DNA from: a virus
DNA length: 54,456 nt
Virus record (IMG/VR): IMGVR_UViG_3300027898_000010
Location: 1 to 54,456 of that record
Direction: 5' to 3' (one strand)
A model generated the notes under the pieces. That model was not told where the DNA came from, made no database searches, and saw nothing but the letters and a program-made list of their open reading frames with translations. The translations under genes were made by a program, and so were the position numbers. Shown here piece after piece: positions 25,358-32,798 of the stretch (position 1 is its first letter; each line of letters opens with the position of its first letter).

Positions 25358-26104
25358 TCATAGAAACGCCGCAAGGAACGAGGCTGGGTTGCTGCCGCCG
25401 CTCGAACCACCAAGGCCGCTGGCAAAGTCACCGAGGCCGCCCATGAAGGCATTCGCGCTGTTGATCGTTCCCGCAGCCTGCGCGTTCGCGGAGCCGATAT
25501 GGGAGCTAGCCAGGCCGCCGGTCAGGTTGTTCTGGTTGCCGATGAAGGCATTACCCGTCGTCCATTGGTTCGTGGCGTCAGCGCCGCCCTGGCTGGTATA
25601 TGAGCCCGCTATCCCCTTCGTCGCGTCAAGCCCGGCGTTCACGATCGGCGCCATGCCTTGCAGCTGTGCGGTCGTGTATTGCTGGCCGTAGCGGTTGGCG
25701 TTGTCTTGCAGCGCGCGAGCCTCGGCGCCAGACCCGAGCTTGCCGTCGCCGTACTGTGCGGTGGTCGAATCCATGGCGTATTTGTTGCCGGCCTGGAAGA
25801 TCGGCGATTGCATCATCGCTGTCTGCGCGGTCGATTGCGCACCCGAGCCGTTCGCGCCCGAAAGGTTGGCATAGTTGGTGAAGGCCGTCTGACCGGTATC
25901 GGCGACGGGCTGCATCGTTCCGCGGTAGTTCGAAAATCCGTTGTCGAGGTAGTTTAGGGCCTTTGCCGATGTGTCCTTGATCGTGCCCTGGTTGGCATCG
26001 AAGCCCTTCTGATAATCGCCGGCAGCTTGCTGATAGCCAGCCGACTGCTGGGCCGCGGCGTCGCTGGCCGCGTTGCTGCCAAAAAATGCGTCGAACAGGC
26101 CCAT
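25358..26104 (-). CDS. Probable DNA-transfer/virion protein, 248 aa
   Basis: Begins MGLFDAFFGSNAASDAAAQQ, a short amphipathic start like that of phage DNA-transfer proteins, then Gln/Asn/Ala/Gly-rich low-complexity sequence and a Gly/Ser-rich end. The position after the lysozyme and 60-aa genes and before the larger internal proteins fits an ejected protein. Homology not certain. Confidence 0.6.
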   Translation of the reverse strand: MGLFDAFFGSNAASDAAAQQSAGYQQAAGDYQKGFDANQGTIKDTSAKALNYLDNGFSNYRGTMQPVADTGQTAFTNYANLSGANGSGAQSTAQTAMMQSPIFQAGNKYAMDSTTAQYGDGKLGSGAEARALQDNANRYGQQYTTAQLQGMAPIVNAGLDATKGIAGSYTSQGGADATNQWTTGNAFIGNQNNLTGGLASSHIGSANAQAAGTINSANAFMGGLGDFASGLGGSSGGSNPASFLAAFL

Positions 26105-26107
26105 GGC

Positions 26108-26290
26108 TCACCCTACCTTCTTTTGCAGAGCGGCGACCTGATCGCTGAGCGTGTTGATCGTGGTGGCCATGCGGGTGAAAAGTCCGAGCCACGCCTGATT
26201 GAGATTGCCGTCTGGCCCGGTCACCTTGAGGTCGTTGGGAACCACAAGGCGGGTGCCCCGCGCAAGTGCGGCGGAGGTCGGATTAGCCAT
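26108..26290 (-). CDS. Small coiled-coil virion protein, 60 aa
   Basis: ATG at 26290 overlaps the end of the lysozyme gene by 8 bases. The last 25 residues (MATTINTLSDQVAALQKKVG) form a short parallel coiled coil, typical of trimer stalks or adaptor proteins. Function unknown. Confidence 0.65.
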   Translation of the reverse strand: MANPTSAALARGTRLVVPNDLKVTGPDGNLNQAWLGLFTRMATTINTLSDQVAALQKKVG

Positions 26291-27020
26291 AGGGGCCTCG
26301 CTGGGTGAATGCGGAGAAGTTCGGCGCGGCAGCCGTCTGGTTCTGCATCTGATAGATTGGCGACGAGGGCTGCTGCGCCAGCGGCAGCGGCTTCTGCTGC
26401 TTCTTCGGGTCGCTCGATGACGGAGATCGGAACGCATTGTCAGCCTGCGTCTGGCCGCCGTTCTGCCAAGGCAGCGTCTCGGGCGAAGGCGAGTTGCCGT
26501 AGGTCGGCAAGGACAGCGTCGGCAGCGTGCCATCGGAAGCGACGGTGCTTTGTCCCACGTTGCTGATGTCGCCAAGGCTAAGCAGCGCTTCGGGGTCCAT
26601 GCCCGTTCCTCCAGAGGTTGGGTTGCTGAACCAAGAGGCCTCAGCCACGCGGCGATTATGCAAGCCCGGCAGCACATCGCCTCCGGCCTTGTCGTATTGG
26701 AGGAAGCGCTGTCGAGCGGCATCGTAGTCACCCGACTGAACGGCCTGCCCGAGGCCGCCATTCGTCCACTTGGTGCCGGAGTTGTAGGTCAGTGAGGTCA
26801 GCGCCTGCTTAACCCCCTCGGGGGCGTTGGGAGCGAAGCGCTCGACAGAAGATCGGGCATTCGCGATCTCGGCCTGGAAGCGACGCTCGGCCTCGGCGCG
26901 ATCAATGACCTCGCCAGGGTAGCGGGCCTTGGTGCCGTAGCCGTTTGAGTTCTGGGCATAGTCCCACTGCGCGCGGGGCGCAAACCCCTCGAACTGCTTG
27001 ATCTGCCCCAAATAGTTCAT
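26283..27020 (-). CDS. Virion-associated lysozyme (GH24-like), 245 aa
   Basis: The N-terminal 150 residues follow the T4/P22-type lysozyme pattern: IKQFEGFAPRAQWDYAQ with E11 and D20, GYGT at 27-30, then SLTYNSGTKW and LQYDKAGGDVLPGLHNRRVA. The C-terminal 95 residues are a Gln/Pro/Ser-rich tail not found in endolysins. Because it lies between the gp10-like gene and the ejection genes, it probably opens the cell wall during DNA entry rather than at lysis. Confidence 0.85.
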   Translation of the reverse strand: MNYLGQIKQFEGFAPRAQWDYAQNSNGYGTKARYPGEVIDRAEAERRFQAEIANARSSVERFAPNAPEGVKQALTSLTYNSGTKWTNGGLGQAVQSGDYDAARQRFLQYDKAGGDVLPGLHNRRVAEASWFSNPTSGGTGMDPEALLSLGDISNVGQSTVASDGTLPTLSLPTYGNSPSPETLPWQNGGQTQADNAFRSPSSSDPKKQQKPLPLAQQPSSPIYQMQNQTAAAPNFSAFTQRGPYG

Positions 27021-27032
27021 CTGCCCGCTGCC

Positions 27033-28448
27033 TCACGAAACTCCCGGTTGCCCGTTCACAAGAGCCGCCATCACGCACCGCGCGACGGGGGCTGGAATGG
27101 AAAGCTCGACCGTGCACCCCGCCCGTTGCCAAGTCCCAAGCTGCCTCCAGATGACCCGGCGTGTCTGGCCAGATCGTCCTAGGCTTTGGGGGACCGGGCC
27201 AAACCAAGTCCGGCCGCCGTCTTCGCTCAATCTGAGCATCACCACCGGCTCGTCAATCTCACCCTTGCCGGTATTCTGGCCAACTGCGGTAATGATGTCG
27301 GCGTGCAGCGAGTAGATGGTAAGCGGAGCCGGCCAGGGGTGGTCGATGTTCGTAACGAGGCGCATCACGAGCGGCTCGTCGCCGTCGTAGCCGTAGTCCT
27401 TGTCGAGCGCGTAAAGCTGCCCCGTCGCGATATCGCCGACAACGAGCTTCCCGCCGAACTCGACGGCGCCAACGCCACGCCAGCGGTTGCGCAGGTGCGT
27501 CTTGCGCTCGGTCCATTGCTGGGTTTCGAGGCTGTAGCGCAGGGTGAACGACGACCCGCTGACCTCGTAATAGGCCTGACCCGCGAGCGTGTAGGCCTGC
27601 GCCACGAGAGACGACTTGTCGGGCTCGGCTTCGATCATGCGCGACACGAAGGGCGTCGAAATATCGACCGGCTCGTAACCCTGCGCCATGCGCACGTTAT
27701 TCTCGTTGTCGACCCAGAAGATGCGGTCCTTCACTTCTGCAATCGAGGCCGCGGAATAGGTGCCATAGGGGCGGGAGCCACCGCCCTGACGCGAGAAGGG
27801 GTCGTCGGTGTTGTCGGTCGGCGACCACACCTCAACCGAGGTCGCACCGATAAGCCAGACCTCGGCGCGGCGGGTCCAGATCCCGACGATGCCGTCAGGG
27901 GCACCCTCGTCGTTGTAGAACGATAGGCCGCCAACGTTCATTGAGTTGATGTCGGAGTAGGTAAACCGGCCATCCGAGTGCACGTACACGAAACGGCCGC
28001 GCACAAACGCCACGTCGACCGGGGGCGGCAGGGCGTCGGAAACGTACTGCGTCAGCACGCCATTCTTGAGATACCAGACCAGCCCCTCGCTCACGATGAC
28101 GACGTCCGGCACTGCCAGCCGGTTCAGGGCAAACCGCACATGGTCGAAGCCCGGCAGGATTCCTACCTCTCGGAAGCTCCAGTTCGGATTGATCGCATAG
28201 AGCGCTTGGCCAGACACGACATAGAGCACGTTGCCGATCTTCTTCGAGCCCCGGTAAGGCCCCGTTGGCAGCAACGGCATGCCGGTGGGGTTGAGGCCGG
28301 GAGCCGCATAGAGGGCAACCGGGTTCTTCGCGTTCTTGCCCAGCGGCTCGGCATAGGCATTCTCAACGCTGCAACTATTATCCAACAAAAATCGACCTCT
28401 GTTTGAACTGAGGCCGAAACTTAGCGGGATGGGAGCGATGCCTTCCAT
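27033..28448 (-). CDS. P22 gp10-like packaged-DNA stabilisation protein
   Basis: 471 residues, close to P22 gp10. Conserved-looking parts include the start (LSFGLSSNRGRFLLDNSCSV with AEPLG shortly after), PTGPYRGSKKIGNVLYVVSG, and DNENNVRMAQGYEPVDIST. These proteins form the tail hub under the adaptor ring and plug the portal after packaging. The gene follows the gp4-like gene and a 28-aa peptide. GAGGA precedes ATG. Confidence 0.85.
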   Translation of the reverse strand: MEGIAPIPLSFGLSSNRGRFLLDNSCSVENAYAEPLGKNAKNPVALYAAPGLNPTGMPLLPTGPYRGSKKIGNVLYVVSGQALYAINPNWSFREVGILPGFDHVRFALNRLAVPDVVIVSEGLVWYLKNGVLTQYVSDALPPPVDVAFVRGRFVYVHSDGRFTYSDINSMNVGGLSFYNDEGAPDGIVGIWTRRAEVWLIGATSVEVWSPTDNTDDPFSRQGGGSRPYGTYSAASIAEVKDRIFWVDNENNVRMAQGYEPVDISTPFVSRMIEAEPDKSSLVAQAYTLAGQAYYEVSGSSFTLRYSLETQQWTERKTHLRNRWRGVGAVEFGGKLVVGDIATGQLYALDKDYGYDGDEPLVMRLVTNIDHPWPAPLTIYSLHADIITAVGQNTGKGEIDEPVVMLRLSEDGGRTWFGPVPQSLGRSGQTRRVIWRQLGTWQRAGCTVELSIPAPVARCVMAALVNGQPGVS

Positions 28449-28470
28449 TACCGTATCCTCACTGGTTCAG

Positions 28471-28557
28471 TCAGGGCTCGATCCGTAGACCACCCGGCAC
28501 TAACGCGATGCCAAAGAGTACCCATGCGGATGCCACGCTCGCGGGCCCATTCGGCAT
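28471..28557 (-). CDS. 28-aa hydrophobic peptide
   Basis: ATG overlaps the stop of the gp4-like gene (TAATG). The peptide has one hydrophobic stretch (VASAWVLFGIALVPGGL). It fills most of the gap before the gp10-like gene. Coupled start and hydrophobic content favour a real small gene, but it is short. Confidence 0.45.
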   Translation of the reverse strand: MPNGPASVASAWVLFGIALVPGGLRIEP

Positions 28558-28931
28558 TACAAAAACTCTCCCCTCAACGTCTCGTACGTGGCATCCTTGC
28601 TCACGTGATCCCTGAGCCAGCGCCGGATCGTATCGCGCCCAACGTCGGCATCCGGGGTCGCGAGCGCCAAAAGCAGGACGGGCAACGCGCCGAATGCGGG
28701 CGCGACCTGAATGGCGACTAGCCATGCGACGCGCTGGAACACGGCCAGCGGGATCTCCTCTTGAGGCCAGTACGCAAGCCGGTCCTCCAGCAACTCTGCG
28801 TACTGCTCCTCATATGCCTGCTCGATCTGCGATTGCATCGAAACAGGCAAATCCTCCCCCGGGCGGAGGAGGTTCATGCTGGTCGCCACCCGCAGAGCAA
28901 GCTCGGCTGGCGTACGGATGGGACCGGCCAT
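28557..28931 (-). CDS. P22 gp4-like head-tail adaptor, 124 aa
   Basis: Helical protein of the right size and place for an adaptor between portal and tail hub. LEDRLAYWPQEEIPLAVFQR and IRRWLRDHVSKDATYE look like the adaptor helices. Shorter than P22 gp4 (166 aa) and without the lytic activity attributed to that protein. Assignment rests on order (head genes, this gene, gp10-like) and fold-like pattern. Confidence 0.65.
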   Translation of the reverse strand: MAGPIRTPAELALRVATSMNLLRPGEDLPVSMQSQIEQAYEEQYAELLEDRLAYWPQEEIPLAVFQRVAWLVAIQVAPAFGALPVLLLALATPDADVGRDTIRRWLRDHVSKDATYETLRGEFL

Positions 28932-28939
28932 GGGCTACC

Positions 28940-29506
28940 TCACTTCTTCTTCTGGTTGGGGACTGCGGGCGCCTTAACCGGCGCGGGGTCCGGCTCCGGT
29001 ATCGATGCCGCCGCTACCTGTGGAGCAACCGGACGCACATCAGGGACGGGCGTCGGCGCCTTGGGCTGCTGGATGGCCTGAGACGAGGCCAGCTGCGCCT
29101 GCGTAAGCTCGGCTCGCTTCTTCGCGCGCTCCTGCTCCTCGGAAAGGCGCCTGGCCTCTGCCGCATTATGGGTCGCGAGCGCATCGCCGACCAGCGCGGA
29201 CGTTTTCGCCTGAGCGGCCTGACGCGCCTCGCTGATGCGGCGGTTGAAGTCGGCATCCGCCGTGCTGACACGGGTGCGGGCGGATGCAAGAATTTGCTGG
29301 TTCTCTTGGGCGATGTCGATGGGCGGCAGGCCGTCGACCTTGAACGACGGATTGCGGCGAAGCTTCTCGATGATGGGATCGCCAGCGCCACCCGGAACGG
29401 GTAGCGGCACGTTCAGTTTGAAGTGATGCCCGAGCGTTTGAACCTCGGGGGGCGTGCTTCGATCGCCAGCAATGCCGACGTAGGTAACAGTGGTTTGGTT
29501 CGTCAT
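28940..29506 (-). CDS. Hypothetical head-associated protein, 188 aa
   Basis: N-terminal 60 residues are beta-rich (TVTYVGIAGD ... HHFKLNVPLPV), followed by a helical segment (RVSTADADFNRRISEARQAA) and a Pro/Ala/Lys tail. It lies between the HNH gene and the adaptor gene. The tail resembles a flexible virion linker. No family recognised. Confidence 0.65.
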   Translation of the reverse strand: MTNQTTVTYVGIAGDRSTPPEVQTLGHHFKLNVPLPVPGGAGDPIIEKLRRNPSFKVDGLPPIDIAQENQQILASARTRVSTADADFNRRISEARQAAQAKTSALVGDALATHNAAEARRLSEEQERAKKRAELTQAQLASSQAIQQPKAPTPVPDVRPVAPQVAAASIPEPDPAPVKAPAVPNQKKK

Positions 29507-30177
29507 GGGAGTGACCGCTCCTTTTTAGGCTTGGGTCCAGTTGGACCCGCCGGTTCCGTAAGGGCTCGCGCTACTTGCCAGCCCGCCTTCAAACGCAACG
29601 ATATAACGGCTTGAGAAACGCCAATTTCACGAGCCCAAGCCGCGATCGTCTGCGACTTGCCTTGATACTGAAGGACGCGAGACGACCGGCGGTTGATGGC
29701 CTGCCCATTAGGCGTTGACCACGATACGTTACCTGGCTCGTACCCGCGCGAGTTATCGCTGCGGTCCACCGAGTAACCAGGTCCTGGCTTAGGACCAATG
29801 TGGTCGATGAATCGCTGGAAGCCTTCCGGCCCATGCCACTCTGGACACACCTTGATTCCGCGACCGCCATATCTCCCGTAATCCTTACTATTAAGGTTGT
29901 GACACCGGGCAATCATGCCAAGCCACGTGTTGTACTCAGAAGTGCGCTTACCCTTGCGACCATGGCCATGAACCGTGTGAGCCGCACTGTTGCGATCGAA
30001 CAGATCACATCCACAGCTTACCGACCTAGGCAGGTTTGAGTGACGAACCTCCTTTGCCCCGCCGCACTCACACCGCACCAGCCAACGCGCCTTTCCGTCT
30101 GGAGCCTTGGGAGCCGCCGCTTCGACCGTTAAGCGCCCGAAGCGGCGACCAATCATGTCTGGTATCGATCTTGCCAT
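29503..30177 (-). CDS. HNH-type homing endonuclease-like protein, 224 aa
   Basis: The pattern YNTWLGMIARCHNLNSKDYG, RYGGRGIKVCPEW, YSVDRSDNSRGYEPGN and WSTPNGQAINRRSS is typical of phage HNH superfamily proteins. The C-terminus (QTIAAWAREIGVSQAVISLR) is a NUMOD-like HTH that would read the target DNA. There is a Cys-rich N-terminus. The gene sits alone between the capsid gene and the 188-aa gene, as a free-standing homing element. Ribosome site GGAGG precedes the ATG. Confidence 0.85.
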   Translation of the reverse strand: MARSIPDMIGRRFGRLTVEAAAPKAPDGKARWLVRCECGGAKEVRHSNLPRSVSCGCDLFDRNSAAHTVHGHGRKGKRTSEYNTWLGMIARCHNLNSKDYGRYGGRGIKVCPEWHGPEGFQRFIDHIGPKPGPGYSVDRSDNSRGYEPGNVSWSTPNGQAINRRSSRVLQYQGKSQTIAAWAREIGVSQAVISLRLKAGWQVARALTEPAGPTGPKPKKERSLP

Positions 30178-30228
30178 TGTGGCCTCCTTCTTAAATCAGG
30201 AGAACACAATGTATATTCCTATTGGGGG
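30178..30228 (-). other. 51-base gap before HNH gene
   Basis: Contains the ribosome-binding region of the HNH-type gene (plus-strand CCTCCTTC near 30182) and AT-rich sequence after the capsid stop. I see no strong hairpin. Confidence 0.4.
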
Positions 30229-31407
30229 TTAGCCAAGCTTAACAAAGGCAGTTACACAGCTATTGTCGATATAGTTTCCGCCCTGCATGTTGCGCTGGAA
30301 TTTATTGCACCCGCGGCATTCCGTGATTCCGATGCCTTTCAGGTGCCCGTAGTCGTCGTCCTTGCGTTCGCGGAAGTCGGCATCCATGCCAAGACCGACC
30401 GCGATGGCCTGCGCGCCGACCAGGATGGCGCGGCCGTAGGCACCGGCAACGCCGGGGATGGTGCCGGCACCGATCGGGGTCATTTCCTGGATCTTACGGA
30501 TGATGCACCCGTTCCATTCCAGGTCGCCGCCGGTGCGCATCGGGTTCTTGTTCCAACCCGAGCCCTCACGAGCCCGCGCGTTCTGATTGAACGCCAGAAT
30601 GTCGGGATCGTACTGCGCCTGAGCGAAGGTAAAGGGATCGCAGAAGATCACCCAATATTCCTCGCCGTCGTCACCGATCTCGATGGGCGTCATGTGCGGG
30701 TTGGCCAGTTCGGCCGCCATCTTCATGCGGTCGACAATGTGGGCGCCGAACATATCGGTCGCCGCGTTCACGTTGCCGATCGAGGTCGCGAAATTGCCGG
30801 CGGCAAGGTTGGTCGAAGCGCCACCGAACACGATGCGGTCGGCGTTGTTCGTGGTCCAGGTGTTGAGCTGGGCGGGAGAGGCCTGGCTCGAGATAATGAC
30901 CGGGGCCGGATCGCCCGGGAGCACCTGCGTCGCATCCGGGTTGACCAGCGACGGCAGGATGGTGACGCCGGGAGAGACGGAGAACATCGCGTCGATAATC
31001 GCGTCGCGAAGCTGCTCCTTCGACCAGGTCATCAAGTGCGGCCGAACCTGCGGCAGCGCCTTGGCGAAGGTCATATGCTCGTCGCGTTCGGTGAGCAGCA
31101 CGCCGTTACGGAAGTACTCAACCGTGACGTTGTGCGAGAACCGCGCCAGGTCTTCTTCACGGCCCGCGAGCGGCATGTTGCCAGCAACGCCGCGCTTCTG
31201 CAGACGGCCCATGATCGGGAAGGTGATATTTTGACCACCCTTCTTCAGCTGCACGTCGATCTGAATGGGCATGGTGGCGTCCATGCCCATATACTTGTTA
31301 AAGCGATTTGTACGAACGTATTCAGTCATATACGTCGTTTTGAACAGCGGCAGATTGAAGCCTGACGGGTTCAAGGATTCAGTGCCGTAGCCTACTGCGT
31401 AAGACAT
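30229..31407 (-). CDS. Major capsid protein, N4-gp56 type
   Basis: 392 residues. LGREEDL-like start of the family is seen as AGREEDLARFSHNVTVEYF, with FNKYMGMDATMPIQIDVQLK and GQNITFPIMGRL near the N-terminus and YWVIFCDPFTFAQ later, the pattern of the DUF4043/N4-gp56 capsid family. It directly follows the scaffold gene. This family occurs in several podovirus groups. Confidence 0.85.
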   Translation of the reverse strand: MSYAVGYGTESLNPSGFNLPLFKTTYMTEYVRTNRFNKYMGMDATMPIQIDVQLKKGGQNITFPIMGRLQKRGVAGNMPLAGREEDLARFSHNVTVEYFRNGVLLTERDEHMTFAKALPQVRPHLMTWSKEQLRDAIIDAMFSVSPGVTILPSLVNPDATQVLPGDPAPVIISSQASPAQLNTWTTNNADRIVFGGASTNLAAGNFATSIGNVNAATDMFGAHIVDRMKMAAELANPHMTPIEIGDDGEEYWVIFCDPFTFAQAQYDPDILAFNQNARAREGSGWNKNPMRTGGDLEWNGCIIRKIQEMTPIGAGTIPGVAGAYGRAILVGAQAIAVGLGMDADFRERKDDDYGHLKGIGITECRGCNKFQRNMQGGNYIDNSCVTAFVKLG

Positions 31408-31436
31408 AGAATGGGTGCTCCCCTAAGCGGTTCAGA

Positions 31437-32429
31437 TTAGGCCGTCTGACGCTGCCCCTGGTCCACGCCGAGCCGCGCGTTCTTGCGCTGATCGAACATG
31501 GTGGCCAGGGAAGCCTTGGTGTCAGGCGGCGGTGCTGCCGGCAGCGTTCCGGTGCGGGGTACGCCCCCGAACGATGGCGGCAAGCGCGGCGGATTGGTGG
31601 GGGGCTGCTGACCGGCCGGAGCGCGCTGCTGCGGTGGTTTGCCTTGGGCCGAAGCGACCAGCTGAGCGAGAGCGTTCGGGTCCTGCAGCAATTCCTGGAA
31701 CACCGCCTGACGCACCGCGTCGGGGGAGCCGCCATATTTCTGCGTTGTGACCTGCGTCTGGTACCACTGACACGCCGCGACGACGGGATTAGGCCGCGCC
31801 ATGAACGAGTCTTTGAGACCAGCCGCCACCGCGGCATGCGTTGCTGCCTTGATGAGATCGCGCCCATAGACCGCCTCCGCGATGGAGTCGGACATATCGA
31901 GCTTGAGGTTTACGATCTCACCGCGGGCCTGCCCAAGCATGCCAACGATCGTGCTTTCAGCTACTTGCCGAACGACAGCCTGGATGGTTCGGGCGTACCC
32001 GAGCGGGTCCTGGATGACGTCCGGGATCTGGAAGTCCGGTGCAGCGGCTGGTGCCGGTTGCTGCCCCTGTGCGGCCCCCTGAACGAAGCCCCGCAGTTCG
32101 GCAATTTGAGCCGCCTGCTGGTTGAGCGCGGCAAGTAGCTGCTGAGACTGCGTCTCTGCAGTACGTGCGCGCTCGGTTGCTTCACGGAGACGAAACGACG
32201 GGACTAGGCCTTGGTCACCACCCTGCTCTTGCGACGGCGCCCCCTGTTGTCCCTGCGGTTGGCCTTCGTACTCCTGCTGGCCAGCGGGAGCGCCAAATGC
32301 GCCGTAGTTGTCATCGGGGGTCGGTGAAGGGCCACTCTGGTGGCCAGCTGGGAGGTTGTCGCCGCCAAAAGCAGCCACAAGGGCCGCCTGTGAAGCTTCA
32401 ACCGAGGGGACGGTGGCAGTTCCGGTCAT
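31437..32429 (-). CDS. Scaffolding protein, 330 aa
   Basis: Starts 30 bases before the capsid gene, the usual scaffold position. N-terminal Gln/Gly/Pro-rich region, a coiled coil at about 80-120 (ATERARTAETQSQQLLAALN), helical centre, and a Pro/Gln-rich part before a basic C-terminus (MFDQRKNARLG), as needed to contact the capsid. It is the first late gene after the 369-base regulatory gap. Confidence 0.75.
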   Translation of the reverse strand: MTGTATVPSVEASQAALVAAFGGDNLPAGHQSGPSPTPDDNYGAFGAPAGQQEYEGQPQGQQGAPSQEQGGDQGLVPSFRLREATERARTAETQSQQLLAALNQQAAQIAELRGFVQGAAQGQQPAPAAAPDFQIPDVIQDPLGYARTIQAVVRQVAESTIVGMLGQARGEIVNLKLDMSDSIAEAVYGRDLIKAATHAAVAAGLKDSFMARPNPVVAACQWYQTQVTTQKYGGSPDAVRQAVFQELLQDPNALAQLVASAQGKPPQQRAPAGQQPPTNPPRLPPSFGGVPRTGTLPAAPPPDTKASLATMFDQRKNARLGVDQGQRQTA

Positions 32430-32619
32430 TTCTCGCGCCTTTCGTTGCGTCGATCACGTCAAGTTTTGCCCCTTCTCGGCGGGGTGCCGTCTTGCTTGGG
32501 GGAGCCCGCTCAAGCGGCGCGGAGCCTCGTGTCGTGAGGCCAGCCCGGATCGGCGACGCATTACATCCAGACACCCGGAGCCGACCGGGTGGAACGCGGA
32601 ACCCAACAAAACGGAAAAT

Positions 32620-32635
32620 TGTTTCATGTGAAACA
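32620..32635. repeat. parS-like 16-bp palindrome
   Basis: TGTTTCATGTGAAACA differs by one central base from the bacterial parS consensus TGTTTCACGTGAAACA. ParB binds parS and spreads on flanking DNA. It lies in the scaffold-helicase gap. No phage ParA/ParB partition pair is seen, so host ParB would be the natural reader. Confidence 0.55.
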
Positions 32636-32731
32636 TCTGCCAGAAACGCGGCATAGCTGAGCAAAATCAGCGCGAGAGAGCAGCGTCAATCCGACGAGAG
32701 TGGAAAAAGCGACAGAGTGGCGGAATAGATA

Positions 32732-32746
32732 TGGAAAATATTTCCA
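32732..32746. promoter_or_regulatory. Operator in front of helicase island
   Basis: TGGAAAATATTTCCA with C on the right, 53 bases before the helicase ATG and 48 bases after the start of the CGTCAATCCGAC block. On the minus strand CTCGAA-17-TATCTA brackets it, comparable to the leftward early promoter. Confidence 0.65.
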
Positions 32747-32798
32747 CATTCGAGTAATGGTCGGGTCGCCACCAGGCACCTAACCAAGGGGATCGACC

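Larger units (their letters stand above)
32430..32798. promoter_or_regulatory. Divergent regulatory gap between scaffold and helicase genes
   Basis: 369 bases without a convincing gene. It holds a parS-like palindrome (32620-32635), a 12-base block CGTCAATCCGAC (32684-32695) also found at 39076, and an operator (32732-32746). Minus-strand reading of the block gives TTGACG, a possible -35 for the late unit. Plus-strand reading gives the helicase start at 32799. A 66-aa minus frame over 32454-32654 lacks a ribosome site and is not called. Confidence 0.6.

Noticed and set aside
30343-31365. 340-codon plus-strand frame over the capsid gene
   Set aside because: Shadow of the major capsid gene with Arg/Gly-rich composition and no family signal.
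32454-32654. 66-codon minus frame in the regulatory gap
   Set aside because: No ribosome site; the frame merely reads through the parS-like palindrome.
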